This document shows positions 1-14,061 of a DNA stretch of 64,000 bases, in pieces (position 1 is the first letter of the stretch; the number at the start of each line of letters is the position of its first letter). Position numbers and translations under genes: made by a program. The notes below the pieces were generated by a model. That model ran no database searches. It worked only from the letters and a program-made list of their open reading frames with translations, and was not told the DNA's origin. The stretch is from Limimaricola cinnabarinus. Its GTDB lineage: Bacteria > Pseudomonadota > Alphaproteobacteria > Rhodobacterales > Rhodobacteraceae. The stretch lies in assembly GCF_002723615.1 (NCBI RefSeq), contig NZ_KZ304963.1, positions 1 through 64,000 of the forward strand. The letters are read 5' to 3'.

Positions 1-299
1 AGGCCCCTACCGGCGCGACATACAGACGTTGATCCATCGAAATGAACCGAAGCCGCCCGCATATCTCTTCAGATATCATCAATGTCAAAGAGCGTGAAGA
101 AAACCAAACCAGAGCGCCCCCAACTTGTGGCGCCCCGCCCAGTTCCTTTCGGAATGTGTCCCCGACGCTGCATCTCTGCGCCGCCGGTGAGGGGCTATTT
201 AGGGATGGGGCCTGCGAGTCGCAACAGCAAAAACGCATGGGAGGGCAAAAAAGTTCATCTTCTTCGACAAAGCGTTTGCCCGTGCCTCCCGCGCCACCG
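1..299. other. Intergenic left edge, no gene recognised
   Basis: About 300 bases downstream of the alcohol dehydrogenase gene. The open frames here are short and have no family resemblance, composition or ribosome-binding site that supports them. The stretch is less GC-rich than its neighbours, with A-rich runs near 100 and 230-250. I see no clear terminator hairpin, so the end of the glp transcript is undefined. It may hold the promoter of a gene lying left of the window. Confidence 0.5.
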
Positions 300-1435
300 C
301 TAGAGGCTGGCGCGCAGGACCCCTTCCAGCGTCTCGGTCGGCAGCGTGACAGGGTTGCCGCGCATGGATGAGGAGGCGCGCGACGCTTCTGCGAGGTCCG
401 CCAGCTCCGCGGCATCGACGCCCATCGGGCCGAGCCGGGGCAGGCCATGATCGTCCATCCAGGCCTCCAGCGCGTCGAGCGGATCGTCCTTGGCGCCGAG
501 TGCCGCGCCGATCCAGCCCGCGACCTCACGGTGGCGCGTCATGTCGCCCCCCTGCCCCGCCACCGCGTCGGCATTGGCGCGCAGCACGCCCGGCAGCAGA
601 CGCCCGCACAGCGCGCCATGCGGCGCCCCGGTCCGGCCGCCGAGCACGCCGGCGAAGCCGTGCACCGCGCCGAGCCCGGCATTGGCAAGCGCCAGACCGC
701 CGAACAGGCTCGTCAGCGCCAGATCGTCGCGCGCGCCCGGGTCTTCGCCCTGCATCAGCCGCACCAGCGCCGCCAGCCCACGCGGGATCGCGTCGCGGCA
801 CAGCGCGTCGGTGAAGGGCGTGGCGCGGCACGACAGGTAGGGCTCGATCACCTGCGTCACCGCGTCGAGCCCGGAGGCCAGCGTCACGGCGCGCGGCGCG
901 CCGTCGGTCAGCGCCGGGTCGATGATGGCGCGATCGGCCAGCATCCGGTCGTCGCGCAAGGAGACCTTGCGGCCATGCGACGGCACGCCGATCACCGCGT
1001 TCTTGGTGACCTCCGCGCCGGTGCCCGCCGTGGTCGGAAGCGCCACGAAGGGCAAGGGCGCGGCTTCGAGCGGACGCCCCTCTCCCACCACTTCGAGATG
1101 GTGCATCGCCCCGCCCGGCGCGGGGATCAGCGCCGCCGCCGCCTTGCCCATGTCGATCACCGAGCCGCCGCCCAGCGCCGCCACGACCTCGGCCCGCATG
1201 TCGCGGCCCCGCGCGACCACGGCGTCGAGATCATCAAGCAGCGGCTCGCCCTTCTGCCGGATTTCCTCGACCTCGGCGCCAAGGCCCCGCAGATCGGCGG
1301 CGAGGCGGTCGGCGCCCGGATGCGAGCCGCGCAGCAGGAGCACCCGCGCGCCATGGGCACGGATCGCCCCGGCGGCCTCACCGGCCCGGCCCCGGCCGAA
1401 GGTGACGCGGCCTGCCGTCAGGATCTCGAAGCCGC

Positions 1436-1439
<4 letters not shown>
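300..1439 (-). CDS. Iron-containing alcohol dehydrogenase family protein
   Basis: 379-residue member of the Fe-type (group III) alcohol dehydrogenase family, which oxidises alcohols or reduces aldehydes with NAD(P). The N-terminal nucleotide-binding part has GGGSVID at residues 90-96 and the [10 protein letters not shown] segment at about 136-145. Metal-site residues are D192, H260 ([11 protein letters not shown]) and H274 (APHGALC). The usual second ligand His of the DAxxH motif is Q196 (LDAVTQ), a variant I believe occurs in a subgroup of the family, so metal dependence is uncertain. The start at 1439 is chosen because its ATG overlaps the glpK stop (ATGA), which implies translational coupling; a start further upstream would lie inside glpK. 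As the last gene of the glycerol operon it may act on glycerol, dihydroxyacetone or a three-carbon aldehyde. The substrate is inferred from context only. Confidence 0.85.
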
Positions 1440-2917
<1,478 letters not shown>

Positions 2918-2941
2918 CGGATGCTCGTGTCTGGAATGGGG

Positions 2942-2999
2942 GCGCCGCGGGCGGGACGGACCCGCCCGCGGCGCGAAGGGCCGGGGCCATCGGCCCCGG
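2942..2999 (-). other. Two consecutive hairpins between glpV and glpK
   Basis: The first is a perfect 14-bp stem (2942-2955 with 2961-2974) with a 5-base loop. The second is an 8-bp stem (2981-2988 with 2992-2999) with a 3-base loop. Neither is followed by a T-run on the minus strand, so a processing or mRNA-stabilising role downstream of the binding-protein cistron is more likely than termination. Such hairpins commonly raise the dose of binding protein over the other transporter parts. Confidence 0.7.
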
Positions 3000-3011
3000 C
3001 GGTTCAGGCGA

Positions 3012-4730
<1,719 letters not shown>

Positions 4731-4798
4731 ATGGTTTCCTCCCATTTGTCGAACCATGCAAAAGGCGCCGCCTCCCGAGCCGGCGCCATACCTTCCCG

Positions 4799-5071
4799 TC
4801 AGACCCAGCGGAACACCGCCGCGGCGTAGACGAGACAGACCAGCATCGCCCAGGGCTGCGCCGCCTCGGTGAGGCCGAGCCAGGCGAGATTGATGAAGGC
4901 GGAGCCCAGAAGCGTGATGAAGAGCCGGTCGCCGCGCGTCGTCTCGATCCCCAGAATGCCGCTGCGCGGCGTCTCGGGCCAGCGCGCCGCCAGCACCGTG
5001 AAGATCACCAGAAGCGCCGCGATGGTGCTAAAGAAGATCGCCGTCGGAACGGTCCATGCCATCCATGCCAT
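4799..5071 (-). CDS. glpU: Small inner-membrane protein of the glycerol ABC operon (DUF2160-like)
   Basis: 90-residue hydrophobic protein with three predicted membrane segments (about residues 8-28, 50-70 and 73-89), separated by a short polar stretch with RWPETPRSG. The start at 5071 is chosen from the purine-rich GGGAGAG just upstream; the coding sequence then begins with a duplicated MAWMAW. It lies between the second permease and the binding-protein gene, as glpU does in rhizobial glp operons. It probably assists or regulates the permease, but its molecular role is not established. Confidence 0.8.
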   Translation of the reverse strand: MAWMAWTVPTAIFFSTIAALLVIFTVLAARWPETPRSGILGIETTRGDRLFITLLGSAFINLAWLGLTEAAQPWAMLVCLVYAAAVFRWV

Positions 5072-5087
5072 GTCGTCTCTCCCTCTC

Positions 5088-5977
5088 TCAGACGCGGCCC
5101 AGGGCAAAGCCCTTGGCGATGTAGTTGCGCACGAACCAGATCACGAGTGCGCCCGGCACGATGGTCAAGACCCCCGCCGCCGCCAGAACGCCCCAGTCGA
5201 GCCCCGAGGCCGAGACCGTCCGCGTCATGGTGGCCGCGATCGGCTTGGCATCCACGGAGGTGAGCGTGCGCGACAGCAGCAGCTCCACCCACGAGAACAT
5301 GAAGCAGAAGAAGGCGGCAACGCCGATTCCGCTCGCGATCAGCGGCATGAAGATCTTCACGAAGAACTTCGGGAAGGAATAGCCGTCGATATAGGCGGTC
5401 TCGTCGATCTCGCGCGGCACGCCGCGCATGAAGCCTTCGAGAATCCACACCGCCAGCGGCACGTTGAAGAGCGTATGCGCCAGCGCCACCGCGATATGCG
5501 TGTCGAACAGCCCCACGGAGGAGTAGAGCTGGAAGAAGGGCAGCGCGAAGACCGCGGGCGGCGCCATGCGGTTGGTGAGCAGCCAGAAGAACAGGTGCTT
5601 GTCGCCCATGAAGCTGTAGCGCGAAAAGGCATAGGCCGCGGGCAGCGCCACCGCGATCGAGATCACCGTGTTCATCGTCACGTAGATGATCGAATTGACA
5701 TAGCCCATGTACCACGACGGATCGGTGAGGATCTTGGCGTAGTTGGCAAAGGTCAGGTCGCGCGGCCAGAGCGAGAAGGCCCCGAGGATCTCGGTGTTGG
5801 TCTTCAGGCTCATGTTGATGAGCCAGTAGATCGGCAGCATCAGGAAGACGAGGTAGAGCGTCATCACGATCACCGAGCCGTTCGGCCGGAACCGGCGGCG
5901 GGTGCGGGCGCGCGGCCTCGCGGCGGTGACGTCGCCGGGGATCGAGGCGGCGCCGGGGGCGGAAGTCGCGTCGCTCA

Positions 5978-5978
<1 letters not shown>
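5088..5978 (-). CDS. glpQ: Glycerol ABC transporter permease (GlpQ-like)
   Basis: 296-residue inner-membrane permease of the MalG-type binding-protein-dependent transport family, with six predicted helices. The first is at about residues 35-52. The EAA loop that contacts the ATPases is visible as EIDETAYIDGYSFPKFF. The N-terminus carries an Arg-rich cytoplasmic stretch (ARPRARTRRRFRP). The ATG at 5978 shares one base with the glpP stop (TGATG) and has GGGAGGG upstream; a GTG one codon earlier is the alternative. It pairs with GlpP to form the channel. Confidence 0.92.
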
Positions 5979-6849
<871 letters not shown>

Positions 6850-6850
<1 letters not shown>

Positions 6851-7944
6851 CACGCGGCCCTCCCCTGCGCGCCCTGCGGCGCGACTCGCCAGTCATCGGC
6901 ATAGACATTGATCGCATGCGCATCGAAGACGATCCGGTCCGCGCCCGCCGGCACGGGCTCGCCCTCGTCGAGGATGGCGTTGGCCGCCGTGCCGCCGACA
7001 TCGAGCCGGACGATCTTGTGGCGGCCCACATCCTCGACGCGGGTGATCCGCGCGGGCAGCCCCTCGCCGCCCGCCCGCAGCCGCACGAATTCGGGCCGCA
7101 CGCCGATCTGCGCATGGCCCCCGACCGGCGCATAGGCCGCCCCGAGCGGCACCGCCGCGCCCTGCACGGTCGCGGTCGCGCCCGAGACCTCGGCGTCGAA
7201 CAGGTTCATGCCGGGCGAGCCGATGAAGAAGCCGACGAAGGTATGTTCGGGCCGCTCGAACAGCTCCTGCGGCGTGCCGATCTGCACCACGCGCCCGTCA
7301 TACATCACCACCACCTTGTCGGCGAAGGTCAGCGCCTCGGTCTGGTCGTGGGTGACGTAGATCATGGTGTGGCCGAAATCATGGTGCAGCTGCTTGAGCT
7401 GGGTCCGAAGCTCCCACTTCATGTGCGGGTCGATCACGGTCAGCGGCTCGTCGAACAAGAGCGCGTTGACGTCCTCTCGCACCATGCCGCGGCCCAGAGA
7501 GATCTTCTGCTTGGCGTCGGCGGTCAGCCCGCGCGCCTTGCGCCTGAGCTGGTCTTCCATGCCGATCATCGCGGCGATCGCGTTCACGCGCTCGGCGATG
7601 TATTTCGGATCGGCGCCGCGGTTCTTCAGCGGAAAGGCGAGGTTCTCGCCAACGCTCATCGTGTCGTAGACCACCGGGAACTGGAACACCTGCGCGATGT
7701 TGCGCTCGGCCGTGGGCGCGTCGGTCACGTCATGCCCGTCGAACAGGATGCGCCCGCGCGAAGGCCGCAGCAGCCCCGAGATGATGTTGAGCAGCGTGGA
7801 CTTGCCGCAGCCCGAGGAGCCCAGCAGCGCATAGGCCTCGCCATCGACCCAGTCGTGGTTGAGCTCCTTGAGCGCCCAGTCGTCGTCGCTGGAGGGGTTC
7901 TTCAGGTAGGAATGGGCGAGGTTGTCGAGCGTGATCTTGGCCAT
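6850..7944 (-). CDS. glpT: Glycerol ABC transporter ATPase with degenerate signature (GlpT-like)
   Basis: 364-residue MalK-like ATPase: nucleotide-binding domain to about residue 240, then a C-terminal OB-fold (TOBE-like) domain. Walker A is GSSGCGKST (42-50), Q-loop Q88, Walker B ALLFDE (161-166) and an intact switch histidine H199 (VTHDQ). The ABC signature, normally LSGGQ, is LTADA at 140-144, so this subunit should not complete an efficient ATP site for its partner. This is not the glycerol-3-phosphate antiporter GlpT of Escherichia coli. The start at 7944 follows GGAGG and lies one base after the preceding gene. Confidence 0.92.
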
Positions 7945-7945
7945 G

Positions 7946-9034
<1,089 letters not shown>

Positions 9035-9059
9035 GTCATTCCTCCCGGGTCGCCCGGCC

Positions 9060-10652
9060 TCAGCCGTGCCGCGCGGCCCTCTCTCCCTGCATCCAGTCCT
9101 CGAGGGCGGCGGCCTGGTCTTCCGACAGGCGCAGCCCCAGCTTCGATCGCCGCCACAGCACGTCATCCGCGTGCCGAGCGTATTCCTTTTCCACCAGCCA
9201 CGCGACCTCCGCCTCGCGCAGCGTCGCGCCGAAATCGCGGCCCAGATCCTCGGGCGACCTCGCCGCCCCCAGAATGCCGCGCGCCTCGGTGCCGTAAGCG
9301 CGCACCAGCCGTCGCGCCCATGCGGCGTCGAGGAAGGGGTAATCCTCCATCAGCCCCGCAATCAGCGGCTCCACCCCGTCGACCGGGAAATCCCCGCCCG
9401 GCAACGGCGCGCCGGCGGTCCAGTCGCCCCTCTCCGTGGCCAGAAAGGGCGCGATCTTCTCCATCGCGCTCTCGGCGAGGCGGCGATAGGTGGTGATCTT
9501 GCCGCCAAAGACGTTGAGCACCGGCGCGCCGCCCGTGGCATCCACCGTCAGCGTGTAGTCGCGCGTCGCCGCCGTGGCCGAGGAGGCGCCGTCGTCATAA
9601 AGCGGGCGCACGCCGGAATAGGTCCAGACGATGTCCTCGCGCGTCACCTCGCGCTCGAAATAGCGACTGGCGAAGCGACAGAGATAGTCCTGCTCCTCGG
9701 GCGTGCATTCGGCGGGCTGCGACGGGTCGGGGTGATCGGCATCGGTGGTGCCGATCAGGGTGAAATCACTCTCGTAGGGGATGGCGAAGATGATCCGCCC
9801 GTCCGTGCCCTGAAAGAAATAGCACCTGTCGTGGTCATAGAGCCGCTTGGTGACGATGTGGCTGCCGCGCACGAGGCGCACGCCCTCGCGCGTCTCCACC
9901 TCGATCGCGCCCTTCAGAAGCTTGCCGACCCAAGGCCCGCCCGCATTGACCAGCATCTTTGCCCGATGCATGCGCCGCGCCCCGGTCTCGCGGTCCTCGA
10001 CCTCGACGGCCCAGAGGTCGCCCTCGCGCGCGGCATGCAGCACGCGGGTCCGCGTCATGATCTTCGCCCCATGCGCCTGCGCGTCGCGGGCATTGAGCAC
10101 GACGAGCCGCGAATCCTCGACCCAGCAGTCGGAATACTCGTAGGCGGTCTCGAAATCGGGGCGGAGCGGCGCCCCCGCCGGGTCGCTCTTCAGGTCCACC
10201 GTGCGGGTGCCGGGCAGGATCTTCCGACCGCCCAGATGGTCATACATGAAGAGCCCCAGCCGGATCAGCCAGGCCGGGCGGCGCCCCTTCATCCACGGCA
10301 TCACCGTGCTCAGCAGCTTCGAGGTCGGCGTCTCGCTCTCGAAGCGCATCGAGGGGTGATAGGGCAGCACGAAGCGCATCGGCCAGGAGATGTGCGGCAT
10401 GGCGCGCAAAAGCGTCTCGCGCTCGATCAGCGCCTCGCGCACCAGCCGGAACTCGAAATATTCGAGGTAGCGCAACCCGCCATGAAACAGCTTGGTCGAG
10501 GATGACGAGGTCGCCTGCGCGAGATCGTCCATCTCGGCCAGCGTGACCGACAGGCCGCGCCCCGCCGCGTCGCGGGCGATGCCGCAGCCATTGATGCCGC
10601 CGCCGATGACGAAAAGGTCGCTCACGCCTTCGGTTGACTGGATCGCAGACAA
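9060..10652 (-). CDS. glpD: Glycerol-3-phosphate dehydrogenase, FAD-dependent
   Basis: Oxidises sn-glycerol 3-phosphate to dihydroxyacetone phosphate at the inner membrane and passes electrons to the quinone pool. 530 residues from the chosen start. The FAD-binding dinucleotide motif is DLFVIGGGINGCGIARDAAG near the N-terminus, followed by SSSSTKLFHGGLRYLEYFEF, a GlpD family hallmark. I chose TTG at 10652 because GGAGG lies exactly 5 bases upstream. A GTG at 10625 is possible but has no good ribosome-binding site, and no ATG is close enough. It is the first gene of the operon and divergent from glpR. Confidence 0.95.
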   Translation of the reverse strand: MSAIQSTEGVSDLFVIGGGINGCGIARDAAGRGLSVTLAEMDDLAQATSSSSTKLFHGGLRYLEYFEFRLVREALIERETLLRAMPHISWPMRFVLPYHPSMRFESETPTSKLLSTVMPWMKGRRPAWLIRLGLFMYDHLGGRKILPGTRTVDLKSDPAGAPLRPDFETAYEYSDCWVEDSRLVVLNARDAQAHGAKIMTRTRVLHAAREGDLWAVEVEDRETGARRMHRAKMLVNAGGPWVGKLLKGAIEVETREGVRLVRGSHIVTKRLYDHDRCYFFQGTDGRIIFAIPYESDFTLIGTTDADHPDPSQPAECTPEEQDYLCRFASRYFEREVTREDIVWTYSGVRPLYDDGASSATAATRDYTLTVDATGGAPVLNVFGGKITTYRRLAESAMEKIAPFLATERGDWTAGAPLPGGDFPVDGVEPLIAGLMEDYPFLDAAWARRLVRAYGTEARGILGAARSPEDLGRDFGATLREAEVAWLVEKEYARHADDVLWRRSKLGLRLSEDQAAALEDWMQGERAARHG

Positions 10653-10722
10653 GTGGACCTCCCCGCCCCGCGTTCGGTTGCAGCATGATCCTGCCCCCTT
10701 CGAGACGCGTTTGGCAAGATGG

Positions 10723-10744
10723 ATTTTTCGTTTTCGTTCGTTTT
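10723..10744. promoter_or_regulatory. Candidate GlpR operator cluster upstream of glpD
   Basis: A T-rich island in a very GC-rich gap contains three closely spaced TCG half-sites (TTTTTCG, TTTTCG, TTCG). The half-site described for enterobacterial GlpR is WATKYTCGWW; the first copy here matches 9 of 10 positions. The site lies 71 bases from the glpD start and 185 from the glpR start, where a repressor of both could bind. The assignment is by similarity and position only. Confidence 0.4.
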
Positions 10745-10928
10745 GAAGGCCACGCCGGAGCGGCAAAGCGGCTTCATTGGCCCGGAAAGCACCGGGAAAA
10801 GGCGGGCAACAGCGCCGTTTCAGCGCATTCGCCCCCTGCCCCAGGGCAATTCCGCGCCCATGCGCCACGCGGCCGCGTTGCATAGCGCGCATTTTCGCGC
10901 ATTATGGAACACGGCCAAGGGAAGAGAG

Positions 10929-11696
10929 ATGATGTCGCAAAGCTTCAGGCAGCCGGAAATCCTCGAGATCGCGCGCCGCGAGGGGCGGGTGACGGTGGAG
11001 GGGCTGGCCGAACATTTCGGCGTCACGCTGCAGACCATCCGCCGCGATCTCAGCGATCTGGCCGAGGCCGGGCGGCTCGACCGGGTGCATGGCGGCGCGG
11101 TGCTGCCCTCGGGCACCGCCAATATCGGCTACGAGCATCGCCGCGGCCTCAACCCCGAGGCCAAGGCCGCCATCGCCGCCGCCTGCGCCGCCGAAATCTC
11201 GGACGACGCCTCGATCTTCCTCAACATCGGCACCTCGACCGAGGCGGTGGCGCGGGCGCTGTTGCGCCATCGCGGGCTGATGGTGGTCACCAACAACATG
11301 AACGTCGCCACGATCCTCGCCGAGAACGCCGAGGCGCAGGTGATCGTCACCGGCGGCGCGCTCAGGCGCTCGGATGGCGGGCTGGTGGGCGCGCTCACCA
11401 CCCGCACCATCCAGCAATTCAAGTTCGACCTCGCGGTGATCGGCTGCTCGGCGCTCGACGAGACCGGCGACCTTCTCGATTTCGATCTCGAGGAGGTCGG
11501 CGTGAACCAGAACCTTCTGGGCCGCTCGCGCCGCACCGTACTGGTGGCCGATCATTCCAAGTTCTCGCGCACCGCGCCCGCGCGGATCGCCTCGCTGCGC
11601 GAGATCGACGCCTTCTACACCGATGCGCCCCCGCCCGCGGCGCTGGCCCAGCGCTGCGCCGAATGGGGCACGCGGATCGTCGTCGCCGCAGGCTAG
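10929..11696 (+). CDS. glpR: DeoR-family glycerol regulon repressor
   Basis: 255-residue DeoR/GlpR regulator. The N-terminal winged helix-turn-helix is at about residues 16-40 (RVTVEGLAEHFGVTLQTIRR). The sugar-phosphate sensor domain follows, with FLNIGTSTEAVARAL and the VTNNMNVA and GGALRRSDGGLVG segments typical of the family. It probably releases DNA when glycerol 3-phosphate binds. The start at 10929 follows AAGGGAAGAG; a second ATG directly after it is equally possible. Divergent transcription from glpD fits control of the adjacent operon and itself. Confidence 0.93.
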   Translation: MMSQSFRQPEILEIARREGRVTVEGLAEHFGVTLQTIRRDLSDLAEAGRLDRVHGGAVLPSGTANIGYEHRRGLNPEAKAAIAAACAAEISDDASIFLNIGTSTEAVARALLRHRGLMVVTNNMNVATILAENAEAQVIVTGGALRRSDGGLVGALTTRTIQQFKFDLAVIGCSALDETGDLLDFDLEEVGVNQNLLGRSRRTVLVADHSKFSRTAPARIASLREIDAFYTDAPPPAALAQRCAEWGTRIVVAAG

Positions 11697-11767
11697 GCGG
11701 ACACTGGCGATTCATCTTCCGAGCGCATAGAGGAAGCCGCGCCCCCCTCGCGGCGCCCGGAGAGCCC

Positions 11768-12421
11768 ATGCGTGCCACCCTGCCCCGACTGGCCCTGCGC
11801 CTCGCGCTGGTCGTGATCCTCGTCGCGGCCAATCTCTGGCTCGCCCTCTGGCTGCGCGATTTCGCCGCCGAAATGGCGGCGCAGGGGCGGATGGACCTGC
11901 TCGGCGCCACCTTGGCCGGGCTGCTGCTGCTCTATGCCGTCGTGCTGGCGATCCCCTTCGTGCCCGGCGCCGAGATCGGGCTGGCGCTTTTGATGGCGCA
12001 TGGCGCCACCGCCGCGCCCTTCGTCTGGGGCGCGACGGCGCTGGGCCTGATTCTGGCCTATGCCGCCGGGCGCGCATTGGCCGCGCCCCGCACCTGCCGG
12101 ACGATCGATCGCATGGGGTTCGACCGGGCCGCCGCGGCGCTGGGCCGGCTGCGCGAGACCGATCCCGACACCCGGCTGCGCCGGCTGGAGGACAGCGTGC
12201 CGCGCTGGGCGCGGGGCTGGGTGCTGCGGCGGCGCTACCTGCTGCTGGCGCTGCTGATCAACCTGCCGGGCAATTCGCTGATCGGCGGCGGCGGCGGCAT
12301 CCTGATCGCCGCCGGGCTGAGCCGCCTGTTCCGCTCCGCCCCGGTGCTGCTCACCCTCGTGCTCGCCACCGCGCCCGTGCCGCTGCTCTTGATGATCCTC
12401 GGGCCGGGCATCCTGCCCTGA
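11768..12421 (+). CDS. Polytopic membrane protein, function unknown
   Basis: 217 residues with about five or six hydrophobic segments: residues 10-28, 44-64, 70-98, 156-185 and 190-215. A soluble stretch with two Arg-rich patches lies at about 100-155. A glycine-rich segment, LPGNSLIGGGGGI, sits in the fourth hydrophobic region. The layout and this re-entrant-like segment recall VTT/DedA-type proteins, but I do not recognise the family securely. It follows glpR by 71 bases and may be cotranscribed with it. The ATG at 11768 has a GGAGAG stretch upstream. Confidence 0.7.
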   Translation: MRATLPRLALRLALVVILVAANLWLALWLRDFAAEMAAQGRMDLLGATLAGLLLLYAVVLAIPFVPGAEIGLALLMAHGATAAPFVWGATALGLILAYAAGRALAAPRTCRTIDRMGFDRAAAALGRLRETDPDTRLRRLEDSVPRWARGWVLRRRYLLLALLINLPGNSLIGGGGGILIAAGLSRLFRSAPVLLTLVLATAPVPLLLMILGPGILP

Positions 12422-12496
12422 GTTCGTCCCCGCCCCGGCTCTGGCCCCCTCGGGCGTGGCGCGATAACAGGGCGGGGCCGCAATGACGGGGGTTCC

Positions 12497-13450
12497 GTGG
12501 CCTATCTCGACAATATCCGCACCTTCGTAAGGGTCTACGAGCTGGGCTCGATGTCTGCGGCGGGCCGCGACATGCGGATCTCGGCCGCCGTCGCCTCGGC
12601 CCGGATCGGCCAGCTCGAAGCGCATCTGGGCGTGCGCCTGTTCCAGCGCACCACGCGCAGCCTCTCGCCCACCGAGCAGGGGCGCAGCTTCTACGAGGGC
12701 GCGCGCGAGGTGCTCGACAAGGTCGACGAGGCCGAGGCGCGGGTCTCCGAGATCACCGAGACGCCGCGCGGCACGATCCATGTCGCCGCGCCGCTCGGGG
12801 TCGGGCGGCGGCTGATCGCGCCGCAGCTGCCCGGCTTCGCGCAGGCCTATCCAAAGATCGATCTCAGGCTCCGGCTTTCGGACCGCAGGATCGACCTCGC
12901 CGCCGAGGCGATCGATCTGCGCTTCTTTCTCGGCCATCCCGCCGACAGCGATCTCACGATCAGGCCGATCGCCAGCTGCGCCCGCGTGCTCTGCGCCGCC
13001 CCCGATTATGTCGCGCGCCGCGGCGCACCCCGCGACGGCGCGGCGCTGGTCTCTGACAACCATGCCTGCCTCAACCTGCGCTTTCCCGGCGCGACCGAGT
13101 TTCGCTGGACCCTGCAGACGCCCGAGGGGCCGCGCCCCTACCCCGTCTCCGGGCGGCTCGAATGCGATGATGGCGACGTGCTGACGGCCTGGGCGCTCGA
13201 CGGCGCGGGAATCGCCATGAAGCCGGTCTTCGAGGTGGCCGAGCATCTCGCCGCCGGGCGGCTCGTCGCGCTGTGCCACGAGACGCCGCCCCTGCCGGTG
13301 CAGATGGCCTGCCTCTACACCCATCGCCGGCTGCAGGACCCCAAGATCCGCATCTTCATGGATCACGTCTGCGGCCGCGTGGCCTCTGCCGTGGCACAGG
13401 CCGAGGCACAGGCCGGGTCGCAGGCCGGGTCGCAGGCCGCACCGGGCTGA
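12497..13450 (+). CDS. LysR-family transcriptional regulator
   Basis: 317-residue LysR regulator of the CrgA/PecT-like branch. The helix-turn-helix occupies about residues 1-60 (SMSAAGRDMRISAAVASARI then LFQRTTRSLSPTEQG), followed by a periplasmic-binding-like effector domain to about residue 295. The GTG at 12497 gives the standard LysR N-terminus. The last 20 residues are a low-complexity tail with repeats of AGSQ, encoded by a short imperfect tandem repeat near 13400-13440. The neighbours do not reveal its target, since no catabolic operon is divergent from it. Confidence 0.9.
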   Translation: MAYLDNIRTFVRVYELGSMSAAGRDMRISAAVASARIGQLEAHLGVRLFQRTTRSLSPTEQGRSFYEGAREVLDKVDEAEARVSEITETPRGTIHVAAPLGVGRRLIAPQLPGFAQAYPKIDLRLRLSDRRIDLAAEAIDLRFFLGHPADSDLTIRPIASCARVLCAAPDYVARRGAPRDGAALVSDNHACLNLRFPGATEFRWTLQTPEGPRPYPVSGRLECDDGDVLTAWALDGAGIAMKPVFEVAEHLAAGRLVALCHETPPLPVQMACLYTHRRLQDPKIRIFMDHVCGRVASAVAQAEAQAGSQAGSQAAPG

Positions 13451-13470
13451 TCGGCAGATATCTGCTGATC
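13449..13470. promoter_or_regulatory. 22-bp near-perfect palindrome, candidate operator
   Basis: The symmetric core GCAGATATCTGC (13454-13465) is flanked on both sides by GATC. It overlaps the LysR stop codon and lies about 80 bases before the MbcA/ParS-like gene. The CTGATCG element recurs at 13447, 13465 and 13494; the last copy falls on the candidate -35 of that gene. Autoregulation by the downstream Xre-type protein is plausible but untested. Confidence 0.4.
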
Positions 13471-13493
13471 GCGCCCCATACGGGGAACCGTTT

Positions 13494-13522
13494 CTGATCG
13501 CGCAACGCGACTCGGCTATACC
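13494..13522 (+). promoter_or_regulatory. Candidate promoter of the MbcA/ParS-like gene
   Basis: CTGATC (13494-13499), a 17-base spacer and TATACC (13517-13522) form a moderate sigma70-like promoter about 28 bases upstream of the TTG start. The -35 lies inside a CTGATCGCG repeat that also occurs at 13465-13473. Confidence 0.35.
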
Positions 13523-13549
13523 CGGGGTAAGAGCCAAAGGAGATCGCCC

Positions 13550-13945
13550 TTGTTCGCAGCCGCCCAGCCCATCGAGGCCCCCGAACGTTCCGTCAGCCAG
13601 GCCGAAGCCGGCCCCCTCGTGCGCACGACCGTCCTGCTGGCCCGCGTCTGGGAGCTGCGCGATGCGCAGATGGTGGCGATCCTCGGCGGCATGCAGCCCG
13701 AAAGCTGGCGGCGCTGGCGCGCGGGCCGGGTCGAGATCGTCGATCGCGAGCGGCTGCGCCGCATGGCGCTCTTGCGCGACATCCATGTCACCACCCGCAC
13801 CGAGGCCGCACGCCTCGGCGCCGCCGACTGGATTCGCGCGCGCCAGCCCCGGCTCGACCGGCGCAGCCCGCTGGAGATGATGGCCTCGGGCCGGATCGCG
13901 GATCTCATCCGGCTGCGCGACGCCTACGCCCCCCTCGCCGCCTGA
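13550..13945 (+). CDS. Orphan MbcA/ParS/Xre antitoxin-domain protein (DUF2384-like)
   Basis: 131-residue soluble protein. The central part (about residues 35-65) looks like a degenerate Xre-type helix-turn-helix with SWRRWRAGRVEIVDRERLRR. The C-terminal 60 residues fit the MbcA/ParS toxin-binding fold, ending with RRSPLEMMASGRIADLIRLR; a SPLE-L-M-x-G-R pattern is typical of that domain. The TTG start at 13550 is supported by AAAGGAGA at 13536-13543. In classical loci this domain is the antitoxin to a RES-domain toxin. No RES gene is adjacent: the next gene is a TRIC-type channel and the previous one a LysR regulator. It is either a solitary regulator or the remnant of a toxin-antitoxin pair. 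Confidence 0.75.
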   Translation: MFAAAQPIEAPERSVSQAEAGPLVRTTVLLARVWELRDAQMVAILGGMQPESWRRWRAGRVEIVDRERLRRMALLRDIHVTTRTEAARLGAADWIRARQPRLDRRSPLEMMASGRIADLIRLRDAYAPLAA

Positions 13946-14061
13946 GCGCGCCGAAGCGGCACGAGGCGGCGCAGCCCGGGGGCGCGCGGCGCCCCGGTTG
14001 ACAGACCCGCGCCGATGGGTAGGAGGGCGCCTTTCGCCCTTCCCGCCGGAGCCCGCCCCCC

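Noticed and set aside
13396-13440. CRISPR-like or minisatellite array at the end of the LysR gene
   Set aside because: It is only two to three imperfect 12-base units encoding an Ala/Gly/Ser/Gln tail, with no spacers.
11693-13786. 700-codon minus-strand open frame across the membrane protein, LysR and DUF2384-like genes
   Set aside because: It spans three intergenic gaps and three supported plus-strand genes, and its product is low-complexity Arg/Gly/Ala/Gln.
13550-13945. Complete toxin-antitoxin pair
   Set aside because: No RES-domain or other toxin-like gene lies on either side; the neighbours are a LysR regulator and a TRIC-type channel.
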